Shown here: positions 55,555-64,000 of the stretch, piece after piece
Layout: the number at the start of each line of letters is the position of its first letter
Position numbering within the stretch: position 1 is the stretch's first letter
Assembly: GCF_026914185.1 (NCBI RefSeq)
Contig: NC_070562.1
Location: 1,674,001 to 1,738,000, forward strand
Reading direction: 5' to 3'
Length of the DNA: 64,000 nucleotides
Source: Puccinia triticina
Lineage: Eukaryota > Basidiomycota > Pucciniomycetes > Pucciniales > Pucciniaceae
The notes under the pieces: model-generated
The model's database searches: none
The model's input: the letters and a program-made list of their open reading frames with translations, nothing else
What the model was told of the DNA's origin: nothing
Made by a program: the position numbers and the translations under genes

Positions 55555-56864
55555 TGTGGTATGCTTTATGGTATCCCATATACCAAAATCAAAATTTTCT
55601 GCTTTTTCTTTCTTATTTCTATTAGTTTTACTCTTAATCTCCCTTTTCCTCTTATCAATCACTTGATATTCCTCCAGATTCAGTTTCTAGGGACAAATTC
55701 ACCCCTAGTTTTGCCTTACAGAACACTCATAAGGGCACTCACTCAGAAGTTACATACTCTTACACACTCACAATACCCCTTACAACCTCAAAACAGTTAC
55801 ACAATCCACATTTACAACACTTAGTTACACACACGGTTACATACATAGCTACATACATATTTACACATAGCTGCATCATCACTTACATACATACAGTGTA
55901 CACATGCAGGCACTCATGCAGGTGCTAGCTGCATGTGATAGCTGCATGCACTAAGCTGCATGCGCTAGTGGATTTTTGTTGCATAACAACAGCAGGTGAC
56001 CTGGTTACAGCATGACTACACTAACATACAGTCCTGACCAATCACATCTCCTGATTCAGCCTGCATGTCATAACCCATAATCACCTGTACAGTCCTGACC
56101 AATCACATCCATCCATTCAGCATATGTACTAGCCAAAAACCCTCATGTACCTAGCTAAAATATCTCATGTGGAGCTCCTCTGGAGCTAAAATCCCTCACT
56201 GTTGTCTATAAAAGGAGGCTCTCCTCCCCTGTTGTAACTTCCCCGCAGCAGACTACCTGCACTCAGTTTCCCCTATAACAAAGTACACAACTGCTCACTC
56301 CACAATATATTAGTCACCCTATATTTTGGTTTTGTTGTGAGGGACAAGGGATGAAAACCAAAGTTCACTGCTGACAGGCAAGTGACACTTTGGGAGTGAG
56401 AAAATGTTGTTCTGATTCACTAAGGATCAAACTCCAGGCGCCAATCTAGTGTAGACTAAATACAAGATTGGCCGTGTTTGGTTGAAGCATACAATGTACT
56501 GAATATAAGCATATATGTATCTCAACAGGTTTTACACACATTACAAAACACTTACACACGAAATAACAACTCTACACAACACTCACATTACATAACACAA
56601 ACCTCTGAGGGGTCCTCTTTGACCAACTATCATCTGGTTGAAGTCCAGACTCCTCACTCATAACACATTTTAGCAACTTCATCGCACCCACATTATAACA
56701 ACAGTTATCTTTTGATAACACTCCACTATCACTACATTAAACCTGTCAATCTGAGATTGGTGGGCTTGTTTTAGTGTCTAGTGAACCAGGAAAGGCAGAG
56801 GTTTCCTCATACATCCCTTTCCGCACTCAGCAAAAGGTTCTCAGGAACACTTTTGAGCTTTACA
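55555..56864 (+). mobile_element. Solo LTR 1 inserted in the Ty3 pol
   Basis: 1,310 bp beginning TGTGGTATGC and ending AGGAACACTTTTGAGCTTTA then CA. Flanks ACCG (55,551-55,554) and ACGG (56,865-56,868) look like a 4-bp target duplication with one change. A TATA box TATAAAAGG is at 56,207-56,215, followed by CTCTCCTCCCC. No coding sequence. Confidence 0.75.
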
Positions 56865-58587
56865 ACGGGAGCGCGCGACGAGAAGATACGAGGTGTCCTC
56901 GACCGCGTCCCAGTCGACGCCCAGATATGATTCAATCTCGAGGTCCAAAGGTAGCACTGCCCGCTGACCAAAGACTAGCTTGTAAGGCGAATAGCCGGTT
57001 GTTCTCTTAGTAGAAATCCGGTCAGAGAAAAGCACCAATGGTAGATACTTGCGACAATTTTTACCACTTTTGCCGGCCAACTTGACCAGTGCGGACTTCA
57101 GAGGCCCATGGCCACGCTCAACCATGCCCTGACCTTCCGGATAGTAAGGAGTTGAGACTTGGTGTTGTCCCAGTAACGCGCAAAGCATTTCCGCTAGCGC
57201 GCCGCCGAATTCTGATCCGCCGTCAGTGGAATAAGATCGCGCCAGCCCGTATCTCATGGTCCAATTTTCTTGAAGGAAGGCTGCCACCGCCTCTGACGTG
57301 AGGTTGTTTAGAATTTTCGCCTCCACCCAGCCGGTGAAGTTGTTGCGCGCCACAAGCAGAAACTTGGCTCCGCTTGCCTTGAGATGTACCGCATCCATCG
57401 CAACACGCCCAAACACCGTAGATTCACCAGTTGGATAACGTAGCTCCTGAGGGCGCCTTAGATCCTTCTTCTGGCATGGTTCACAGCTCCGGCACCAGCG
57501 CTTGACTGATTGCTTAAGAGATGGCCACCAGAACCGCTCAGAAACTCGCCAATAGGTCTCCGCCGTGCCTCGGTGTCCAAGATCTTCATGAAGCTTCTCA
57601 AGAATAGAATCCTGTTTAACCAGGATGGTGACCACAATGCGCGGCAACAGGCTACCCCGCTTCATGAGGTGACCAGCTTGCAAAAAGAAATCAACAGATC
57701 GCCGCTTCAGAGCGCAAAAATCCTGCGCATCCATACCCTTGGGCCGTGTCAGCGTAGCCAAAAAATCCTCCATGCTTGGCCAAAATCCTTCCTGATACCC
57801 AGAATAACCCAAGGAAGCATCAACGGCAAAGGAATGCAATGGACAAACATGGGGGGCTTTTGTCAAAAACAGAGGAGGGGGGGTCCAAATTGTCGTCACC
57901 TTGAGGGCGCCAGGAGAGCCCATCCGGCATAGTAAAAGACTTGCCCGGCTGGTGAAAAATATCAAACAAAAACAAATGCATGAACATTACCCAGCGCGTC
58001 ATGGGGGCGTTAGGAAGACTAGGTGCATTAATCATTTGAATGAGGGATTGAGCATCGACCTGGAGCTCGAAGTGCTGGCCCCATAGAATCGTCTGGAGTT
58101 TCTTGAGGATGCGCGCGACGCCACAAAGCTTGAGTTTTGATTGTGAATAGCGTGATTCCACATCAGAAAAGAGGAGGGATTCATAGAGAGCTGGGTGATC
58201 CAGACCATTTGAGTCCTCCTGAAAAAGGACCGCTCCAACCGCCTGAAAACTCGAGTTGACCACTAACTTGATCTTCCCTGCATCAGGTCCGTAATTAATC
58301 TTGATGAGCACAATCTCTTGTCCTACAATGCGCTTTAACTCCTCAAACGCCTCCCTGCAGTCCTCCGCCCAAACAAAATCCACGTCCTTGCGTGTCAGAC
58401 GGCGAAGCGGCAAACAAATCTGAGACAGATGGGGAATGAAGATTATAACGTACACCACCACACCCAAAAATCCGCGCACCTCCGTCGCGTTCACCGGGAT
58501 TGGCCAGGACAGAATTTTGTTGATCTTGGTCTTTGCCATACGCCGACCCTCTTTGCAGACAACATGGCCTACAATTTCCAGCGCCGG
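56865..58587 (-). pseudogene. Ty3-type pol remnant: RT end, RNase H and integrase
   Basis: 58,587-57,820 reads ALEIVGHVVCKEGRR, WPIPVNATEVRGFLG (RT connection) and then RNase-H-like sequence; 57,965-56,865 reads the integrase: HEDLGHRGTAETYW with CRSCEPCQKK (HHCC), MDAVHLKASG, STDGGSEFGG and YYPEGQGMVERGHGPLK (D, D, E). The two parts are in different frames and overlap at about 57,820-57,965, so there is a frameshift. The fragment ends at the LTR 1 insertion. Confidence 0.85.
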
Positions 58588-58673
58588 TGTAAGACTCAAA
58601 AGTGTTCCTGAGAACCTTTTGCTGAATGGAGAAGGGGATGATGGAGGTGCAAACCCCTTCTATACTATCAGAT

Positions 58674-58705
<32 letters not shown>

Positions 58706-59510
58706 TTAATGAAGTGATAGGGTTGGTTGGTTCAAGATGAGCTTGTTGATGACACTAAATAAATTGTTTTTATTGTTAATGTAAGGGTTGTTATGTATGT
58801 AGGTTGTTAAGTATATGTAAGACTGTAACTGTAAATGTTGGGGTGACTGTGATTGGTGAGTAATGAACTGAGGAGCTGACAACTAGGGAGGAGAGAGCTC
58901 CTTATATAGACAGAAGTGGAGCCCCAGAGGGCTTGTGGGTTAGGGTTTCAGCTAATCTAGACAACAGGGTGAGGGATTTTAGCTGGTGAGAGTAGATACA
59001 AATGATGTCATAATGTGTCAGGGGTACATAAATGATGTCATAAGAATGCAGTAGGGCCGCATGAAGGCTGCGTAAAGTGACAGTAGACTGCATGAGTTGA
59101 CAGGTGGATGCAGGGGGTGCATAAATGAATTCTGAGGCTGCAGAGTCAGTGTGTGATGACATCATAATATGGAAATAGAAGAGTACTTGATAATATGTAA
59201 TGACTGTAGTCTGATAGGGAGATGTATGTTTGTATCCTGTGATGTGTATAGGCATAATGCTGTGATCCTTGACTTGAGGCTTGTGACAGGCGGGTGACTG
59301 GGTATGTTGAACGTGTGATGGGTGTCCAGTGTCCAACAAAGTGTAGGTTCCAATCCAGCGGGGTTCAGGTGATGCTTCCAGTGGTGACTAGGAGTAAAAT
59401 TGGCCGTAGAATCCATTCCTGAGGTCTGTTTGATGGTAGCTTGAGGCGTATTGTGAGTAAATATATGACTGAGAAAAAACTTTTGATTTTTCACTTTTCC
59501 GTCTACCACA
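58588..59510 (-). mobile_element. Solo LTR 2 inserted in the Ty3 reverse transcriptase
   Basis: 923 bp; in minus orientation it starts TGTGGTAGACGG and ends AGGAACACTTTTGAGTCTTA then CA, the same ends as LTR 1. The direct repeat CCGG flanks it (58,584-58,587; 59,511-59,514). A TATA-like TCTATATAAGG on the minus strand lies at 58,901-58,911, followed by CTCTCTCCTCCC as in LTR 1. Confidence 0.8.
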
Positions 59511-60966
59511 CCGGAATGCACACTGCCAGTTTGGATGCCAAAACCGTGAGACCAGACTCTTCAATACAAAAAAGGATGCGCTTGAGAGTTTCTGCATAAT
59601 CCCAGATGAAACGACGGATCCCAGGATGCCAACTCAAAGCCTCATTATTGTAATCCGAGGTTGAGCCCTTTATGCCCCCGTTGTCTATGAAGATGCCCGC
59701 ATGATCCAGAATATCATCTTGAAGGATCCAGACCATTTGAGCCTGGTAGACTGCAACAGAGTTAGTTGCACCCTGAGGGAGTCTCATCAGCTGGAAACGT
59801 CCCAGCGGCGTGTCAAATGTCGTAAGAGGGTGGGAAATGGGATGCAGAGCGCGCTCATTGTAGCTGCCCATAATATCCCCGAGACCGTAGCACACACACG
59901 CAGAGAAGGATTCTACGAATTCTTCCGTAGCCGGAGGTACACTGGCGTCCCTAATAGTGACCTTGTTCAAAGGTTGCAAGTCATGGAAGATTCGCAGTTT
60001 GCCGTTGCTTTTAAGAACACAAAACACAGGACTATTGTAACTCAAGGTCGACTGTTTGTACAGGCCATTGCACTCACGTTCCCGGACAATCTTAATGAAC
60101 TCTTCCATCTTGGCAGCCGGGATGGGAATCTTGCTTTTCTGCCATGGCTCGTGCTCCACCACGGGAATTATGTAGGGGAGCCCATAGGATTCTTTGAGAA
60201 GGCCCCGCTGAGATTCGTTGAAAGCAATGGCCGGGCCTTGCTCCACTAGAACATTTTTGATCAGGTCCAACTCCGCAGGCCACAGCCATCCGGGCGGTCC
60301 AAAATTGACCACCTGAAGACTCTCCTCCGTAACTCGACCACGCGGCACAAACAAACTAGCGAGAGATCTAGGGAGACCGTGGTACGGGTCACAAGACAGA
60401 GCGGGTCTTTGCAGCGGGGGATTGAGACTCTCAGGCATTGGTTGATTCACGGGCTTGACCTTGCGCGCCACTGGCTTGTATTTGGCGTCAAACGTGAGAA
60501 GTTTGCCCTTCTTCCATGAGCCGGCTAGATTCCGCTGAGCACAATGGCCAAGCCCTCGCTCTAGTAGCCTCCAGGTCTGGTGCTCCTCAACAGTTTCAAA
60601 AGCCGCTTTCTCTAAGAAAGAAAAACCAAAAGAAGGCTTGCAGCTCACAAGAGTGTCTGAAGTAGGGCTTTCATGACGTGTAGATAGACCCTTGGAGGTG
60701 CAACTATGGGAGGAACTTACTTTTGTTCCTCCAAACCTCCATGGCATATCGAATTCCACTTGCCCCCTCTTGCAAGCCAACTGATAGACAGATAGTTTAT
60801 CCTTGCTATGGAGAAGGGCCTTCAAGCTCGCCGCGCCACCTAGGGAGTCCAAAAAACCAAAGTCCTGGGTACGGCTCACAGCGGTGGCATGTAATGCTTT
60901 CGACAATAACGGAGTACCAAGCCTGGAGGTGCAACTATGGGAGGAACTTACTTTTGCGTTCCCCAA
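59511..60966 (-). pseudogene. Ty3-type pol remnant: N-terminal part of reverse transcriptase
   Basis: Minus-strand frame with ECNGLYKQSTLSYNSPVFCV, NGKLRIFHDLQPLNKVTIRD, CYGLGDIMGSYNERALHP, RLPQGATNSVAVYQAQM and AGIFIDNGGIKG. The YxDD-type box thus reads FIDN. No gag or protease precedes it; about 150 residues upstream are low-similarity leader. Interrupted by LTR 2 after KLAVCIPV. Confidence 0.88.
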
Positions 60967-60980
60967 CCTCCACAGTTGTC
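60690..60980 (+). repeat. 55-bp direct repeat at the 5' side of the Ty3 remnant
   Basis: GGAGGTGCAACTATGGGAGG followed by AACTTACTTTTG occurs at about 60,692 and 60,926, with CCAACCTCCA/CCAAACCTCCA downstream in both. A shorter similar word (GAGGAACTTACTTCTG) is at 55,208, the other end of the remnant. Confidence 0.6.
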
Positions 60981-61080
60981 AGCTATCCGCTAGTCCAGAC
61001 AGCGCGGCAACTGTCAATCCCGCTCCAATTAGCGGGCCAAAGAGTCTCCCCGCAAGCAAAAGCAAGTGAAATGTAAATGA

Positions 61081-62127
61081 CATGGATCAAGCAAGCATAT
61101 CACAGATCATATAGTACAAGTAGGAGGAATTCCTCCACTTGGAAGATTCCTCAGATTAGATTTTACCAAGCCCGCCAAGATTGTAGTCTTCGACCTTACT
61201 CAAACACTGCAATTGGGGCTATCATCAATCTCTCTTTCCTTTTATTCCTTTCGACTTGACTCCTCCGCTCGACCTCGCCAATACTGGGTAAGTTGAGCTT
61301 TCTCTTTCATCCCTCTCCTCGGGTTTCTTAGAGAGTTGTGATAGACTCCGGTTGACAAGAAGTCAACAGCCCCGCCTTAAGGAGGCGTGGTTATATCCTC
61401 CCGCAGAGGCGGTCGAGTAGAGCTCCGACCTCAGGGTCGTGACTGCTATATTGCCTTGTTTTATTCAGAGCTCCGTCACCAAAGAGACAAGCCCTGACAT
61501 TTGGGGGCCTCATCGTCATTTGTCCCGAGATAAGAGTATCTCTTTGTGTCCAGTTATCAAGTGCTCAAGTTCATTCATCTACTTGCTATTCCCGACCTCG
61601 GAGTGTTATACTCTCAACGCACACATCACATTCTCCTCTCAATCAATATTTATATCCAGACCAATCATCTCTGGATACTATTTCCCGGATTTTCAACTGT
61701 AACCCATGAAACTTGGACTTAAGTTTTGTTAGAGGGCCAGGACAGCCAAGATGGTAAACTTAACTCATCCCGAGTTTATCCATCACTATATGCATGTATC
61801 AGATCCTTTGTACATACATGCATACTGCGGCTGCGCGTTGTACCTAGTCTAACTCAGCCCGCCGGTACCGGTTCCAACCTTTCCTCACCAAGGTTGGACA
61901 CGATACCGAGCGAGGCTGACCGATCGGCGACGCATTTCTTGTCGTCAGGTATGTGCAATTAACTCACCGAGGTTGGACACGATACCGAGCGAGGCTGACC
62001 GATCGGCGACGCATTTCTTGTCGTCAGATTTGCATTCGCTCCGTTGAGCGTCTTATAGGTTAAAAGCCGGTTCTGCTATTCGGTATCTGAGTCCACAGCT
62101 CGGGAGACCAGCATTGAATGGTCGGTT
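61081..62127. other. Region upstream of the copia gag, likely containing its 5' LTR/leader
   Basis: No coding sequence recognised. The LTR ends could not be fixed. It contains a 65-bp tandem-like duplication. Confidence 0.4.
61884..62027. repeat. 65-bp direct repeat pair
   Basis: 61,884-61,948 and 61,963-62,027 are identical except one base (CACCAAGG versus CACCGAGG), with TTGGACACGATACCGAGCGA and CGACGCATTTCTTGTCGTCA in both; 14 bp separate them. Confidence 0.9.
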
Positions 62128-62309
62128 GAGGAGGCAAACTAAAAGAGATTCGAGAGAAAGTGATAGAAGAAACGCTAGAGAAAAAACAAAAAGAAAGAGA
62201 CATCGAAGAAAAAGAGAGAATCAAAGCGATCAAAGATTTTGAAGAAGAAACTCGGGCGTACTACAAGAACAATCACCAACCAGTACCCTCCTCCTCGACT
62301 TCAGTAGTA

Positions 62310-64000
62310 ATGGCGGCAACACCATTGGCCGAAGACTACTTCCACCTAAAAGGTGAATTACAGCGCCTCAAAGGTCTACTCAACAATGTGAATCTCCTCC
62401 GCCCAAACCCGCAAGCCGAAGGAGTCAACAGCGTGCTTCAAAGCTTTCATAAAAAGCTGCTAGACCTCCACTACATGCACAATCCCAAGAAGACTCGGCT
62501 TGCGAAGGGAAAAGCGAACTTCAAAGTCTGGGACCGCGAAATCAACCGGACGCTGAAATATGTCTTTGAAAATCAAGGGACTTTTAGCGAGCTTGAGGCG
62601 AATTTTGTATCTCGGTCGGCCAAAGATCAGGCGGCCATTGCATGCCTATTGCGGTCGACAATTGAAACAACACTGTTGGACATAGTAGACGGTGTGAACT
62701 CGGATAACCCATGGACTATCTTCACTCAGCTCAAGAACCAATGCGACAGGTCCGACAGACAACATAAGCTGGACGTCATCAACCAGTTTGCCGAACTAAT
62801 CGGCAATCGATCGCCTGGGACAGAGGTGAACCTAGCGAATTGGAGCAAAGTGTGGACCGAGATGACTCAGCTGAAGATCTTGTGGGAAGAAGCTGGAGGC
62901 CTCCTGCTCCAAAGCAGCTTTGCGGCACCGGTTGGTATTGATGCGAAGACTTTCGAATTTATGGTTAGTCAGAAGCTAGAAGCCACCAAGGATGCGACTT
63001 TCAACGATGTCATGACGGTTATCCAGGCTGCATCCGGCAAGTCCCAAAACAAGGCATCCCAAAATATGGACGACTCATACGCCCCGATGGATCTAGACGC
63101 GGTGAATGCAGTCAGATCAATGGCGGGAAGATACGCGCCACCTCACAAACGCACTCCACCGCACTTCGGACAACAGCAGAAGAGCGGGCAAAATCAACAG
63201 AGCACCCCGCATACCAATCAGCCTAAGCCGAACTTGTCAATTGAGAAGGCGTTGGCTTACCGTGGATACCCCCTCACCAGCCACCTAGCGGGAAAGTGGG
63301 GCGTTCAATGCCATTACTGCAAGCAAGACGGTCACTGGCATAACAACTGTCGTCTATTCTGGGAGGACGTCGAGTCGGGAACCATAGGACCTCCTCCGGA
63401 AGGACACGATACACCAGGTTCAAACTACCTTCCGCCTGAACGGCCGTTCGGAAAGAGCAACCGACTTCGACAACTAGACATACCGGAAGTCGGGGATGGG
63501 AAGATCTTACTAGATTCGGGAGTGTCTACTCATGTGAGTGGTTCCCTCTCACTCTACACCTTGACTGAAGAACTTGATCGACCTAGAAGAATACTACTGG
63601 CAGTGGCTGATTGCTCCATTGATGTCAGACTCAAGGGGACGATCACAATCCCAACAAAGCAAGGCGAAGTGAAGATTGAAGACGTCTACTATTGCCCTGG
63701 CGTAGACGGGGTCATCCTATCGGTTGGAAGACTGACGAATGTGGGATGGCAACTGGAATTCCGCGGACGAGAAGCGACGTTGACTAGTCCCTTGAAATTA
63801 GTCTTTAACACGTTGTACCGCAATTTCTGTTGGTTTCTGAGTAATTTAAACCAATCTCTTGTCTTGAATAAAGTCACCCAACGCCCCTCGTTTGATCCTT
63901 TCTTGTGGCATAGATGGCTCGGCCACGTATCAGAAGAAGTAGTGAGAAAATACCTAAGGCAGCATTACCCAGAAGAGGTTGAAGGAAAAACATGGGACTC
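62310..64000 (+). CDS. Ty1/copia gag-pol: Gag, protease, start of integrase (runs off right edge)
   Basis: LTR-retrotransposon polyprotein. The frame is open from a TGA at about 62,128 to the window end; the first ATG is 62,310 (MAATPLAEDYFHLKG), preceded in frame by a Lys/Glu-rich stretch, so a start farther upstream cannot be excluded. Gag occupies roughly the first 320 residues, with a CCHC knuckle CHYCKQDGHWHNNC at about residue 334. The protease active site is LLDSGVSTHVSG (63,507-63,542). The GAG-pre-integrase motif is FLWHRWLGHVSEE (63,900-63,938). No stops or frameshifts in 563 codons, so a recent copy. Integrase core, RT and RNase H are beyond the window. Confidence 0.92.
   Translation, partial: MAATPLAEDYFHLKGELQRLKGLLNNVNLLRPNPQAEGVNSVLQSFHKKLLDLHYMHNPKKTRLAKGKANFKVWDREINRTLKYVFENQGTFSELEANFVSRSAKDQAAIACLLRSTIETTLLDIVDGVNSDNPWTIFTQLKNQCDRSDRQHKLDVINQFAELIGNRSPGTEVNLANWSKVWTEMTQLKILWEEAGGLLLQSSFAAPVGIDAKTFEFMVSQKLEATKDATFNDVMTVIQAASGKSQNKASQNMDDSYAPMDLDAVNAVRSMAGRYAPPHKRTPPHFGQQQKSGQNQQSTPHTNQPKPNLSIEKALAYRGYPLTSHLAGKWGVQCHYCKQDGHWHNNCRLFWEDVESGTIGPPPEGHDTPGSNYLPPERPFGKSNRLRQLDIPEVGDGKILLDSGVSTHVSGSLSLYTLTEELDRPRRILLAVADCSIDVRLKGTITIPTKQGEVKIEDVYYCPGVDGVILSVGRLTNVGWQLEFRGREATLTSPLKLVFNTLYRNFCWFLSNLNQSLVLNKVTQRPSFDPFLWHRWLGHVSEEVVRKYLRQHYPEEVEGKTWD

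Overview
The window looks like nuclear DNA of a rust fungus (Pucciniales, Puccinia-like). This is an inference. It rests on dense short spliceosomal introns (about 60-100 nt, some with TACTAAC-type branch sites), conserved eukaryotic housekeeping genes scattered between transposable elements, small secreted cysteine-containing proteins of effector type, and abundant miniature elements. I saw no convincing tRNA or rRNA gene and no CRISPR array.

Layout. 1-4.9 kb: a LINE on the minus strand, with ORF2 (endonuclease-RT-RNase H) open to the left edge and ORF1 frameshifted near its end. 4.9-5.8 kb: a miniature DNA element with phased internal repeats. 6.0-8.8 kb: two broken VPS4-like copies flanking a candidate secreted-protein gene. 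9.2-12.5 kb: SEN15 and NOB1, minus strand. 13-16 kb: a hairpin MITE and decayed coding fragments. 17.1-18.5 kb: an intact F-box-like gene. 18.6-19.1 kb: a strange GCTACGC-rich element. 22.5-24.2 kb: TAF4. 24.3-28.5 kb: several miniature elements and tandem repeats. 29.0-31.2 kb: type I metacaspase, about 13 exons including a 7-nt microexon, convergent with TIM50 (32.1-34.3 kb). 35-47 kb: an inverted pair of secreted-protein paralogues enclosing a palindrome and a 5.3-kb DNA transposon. 47.5-54.5 kb: cytosolic isoleucyl-tRNA synthetase and AFG1 ATPase, transcribed divergently. 55.2-61 kb: a dead Ty3-type pol carrying two solo LTRs. 62.1-64 kb: a Ty1/copia gag-pol, open to the right edge.

The housekeeping genes serve unrelated core functions: tRNA splicing, ribosome maturation, transcription initiation, mitochondrial import, mitochondrial quality control and translation. 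They do not form a cluster.

The most unusual object is the DNA transposon at 39,889-45,232. It has about 380-390-bp terminal inverted repeats flanked by TA. Inside are a Tc1/mariner (IS630)-like transposase gene and a convergent second gene of unknown function. Both genes appear to take their 5' exon from the terminal repeats themselves, so the two products would share an N-terminal segment. A second notable group is two elements with CAAC.../...GTTG termini and exact 7-bp target duplications, filled with GCTACGC-like motifs. Exon boundaries were drawn by eye from splice signals, reading frame and family similarity, and need transcript data.
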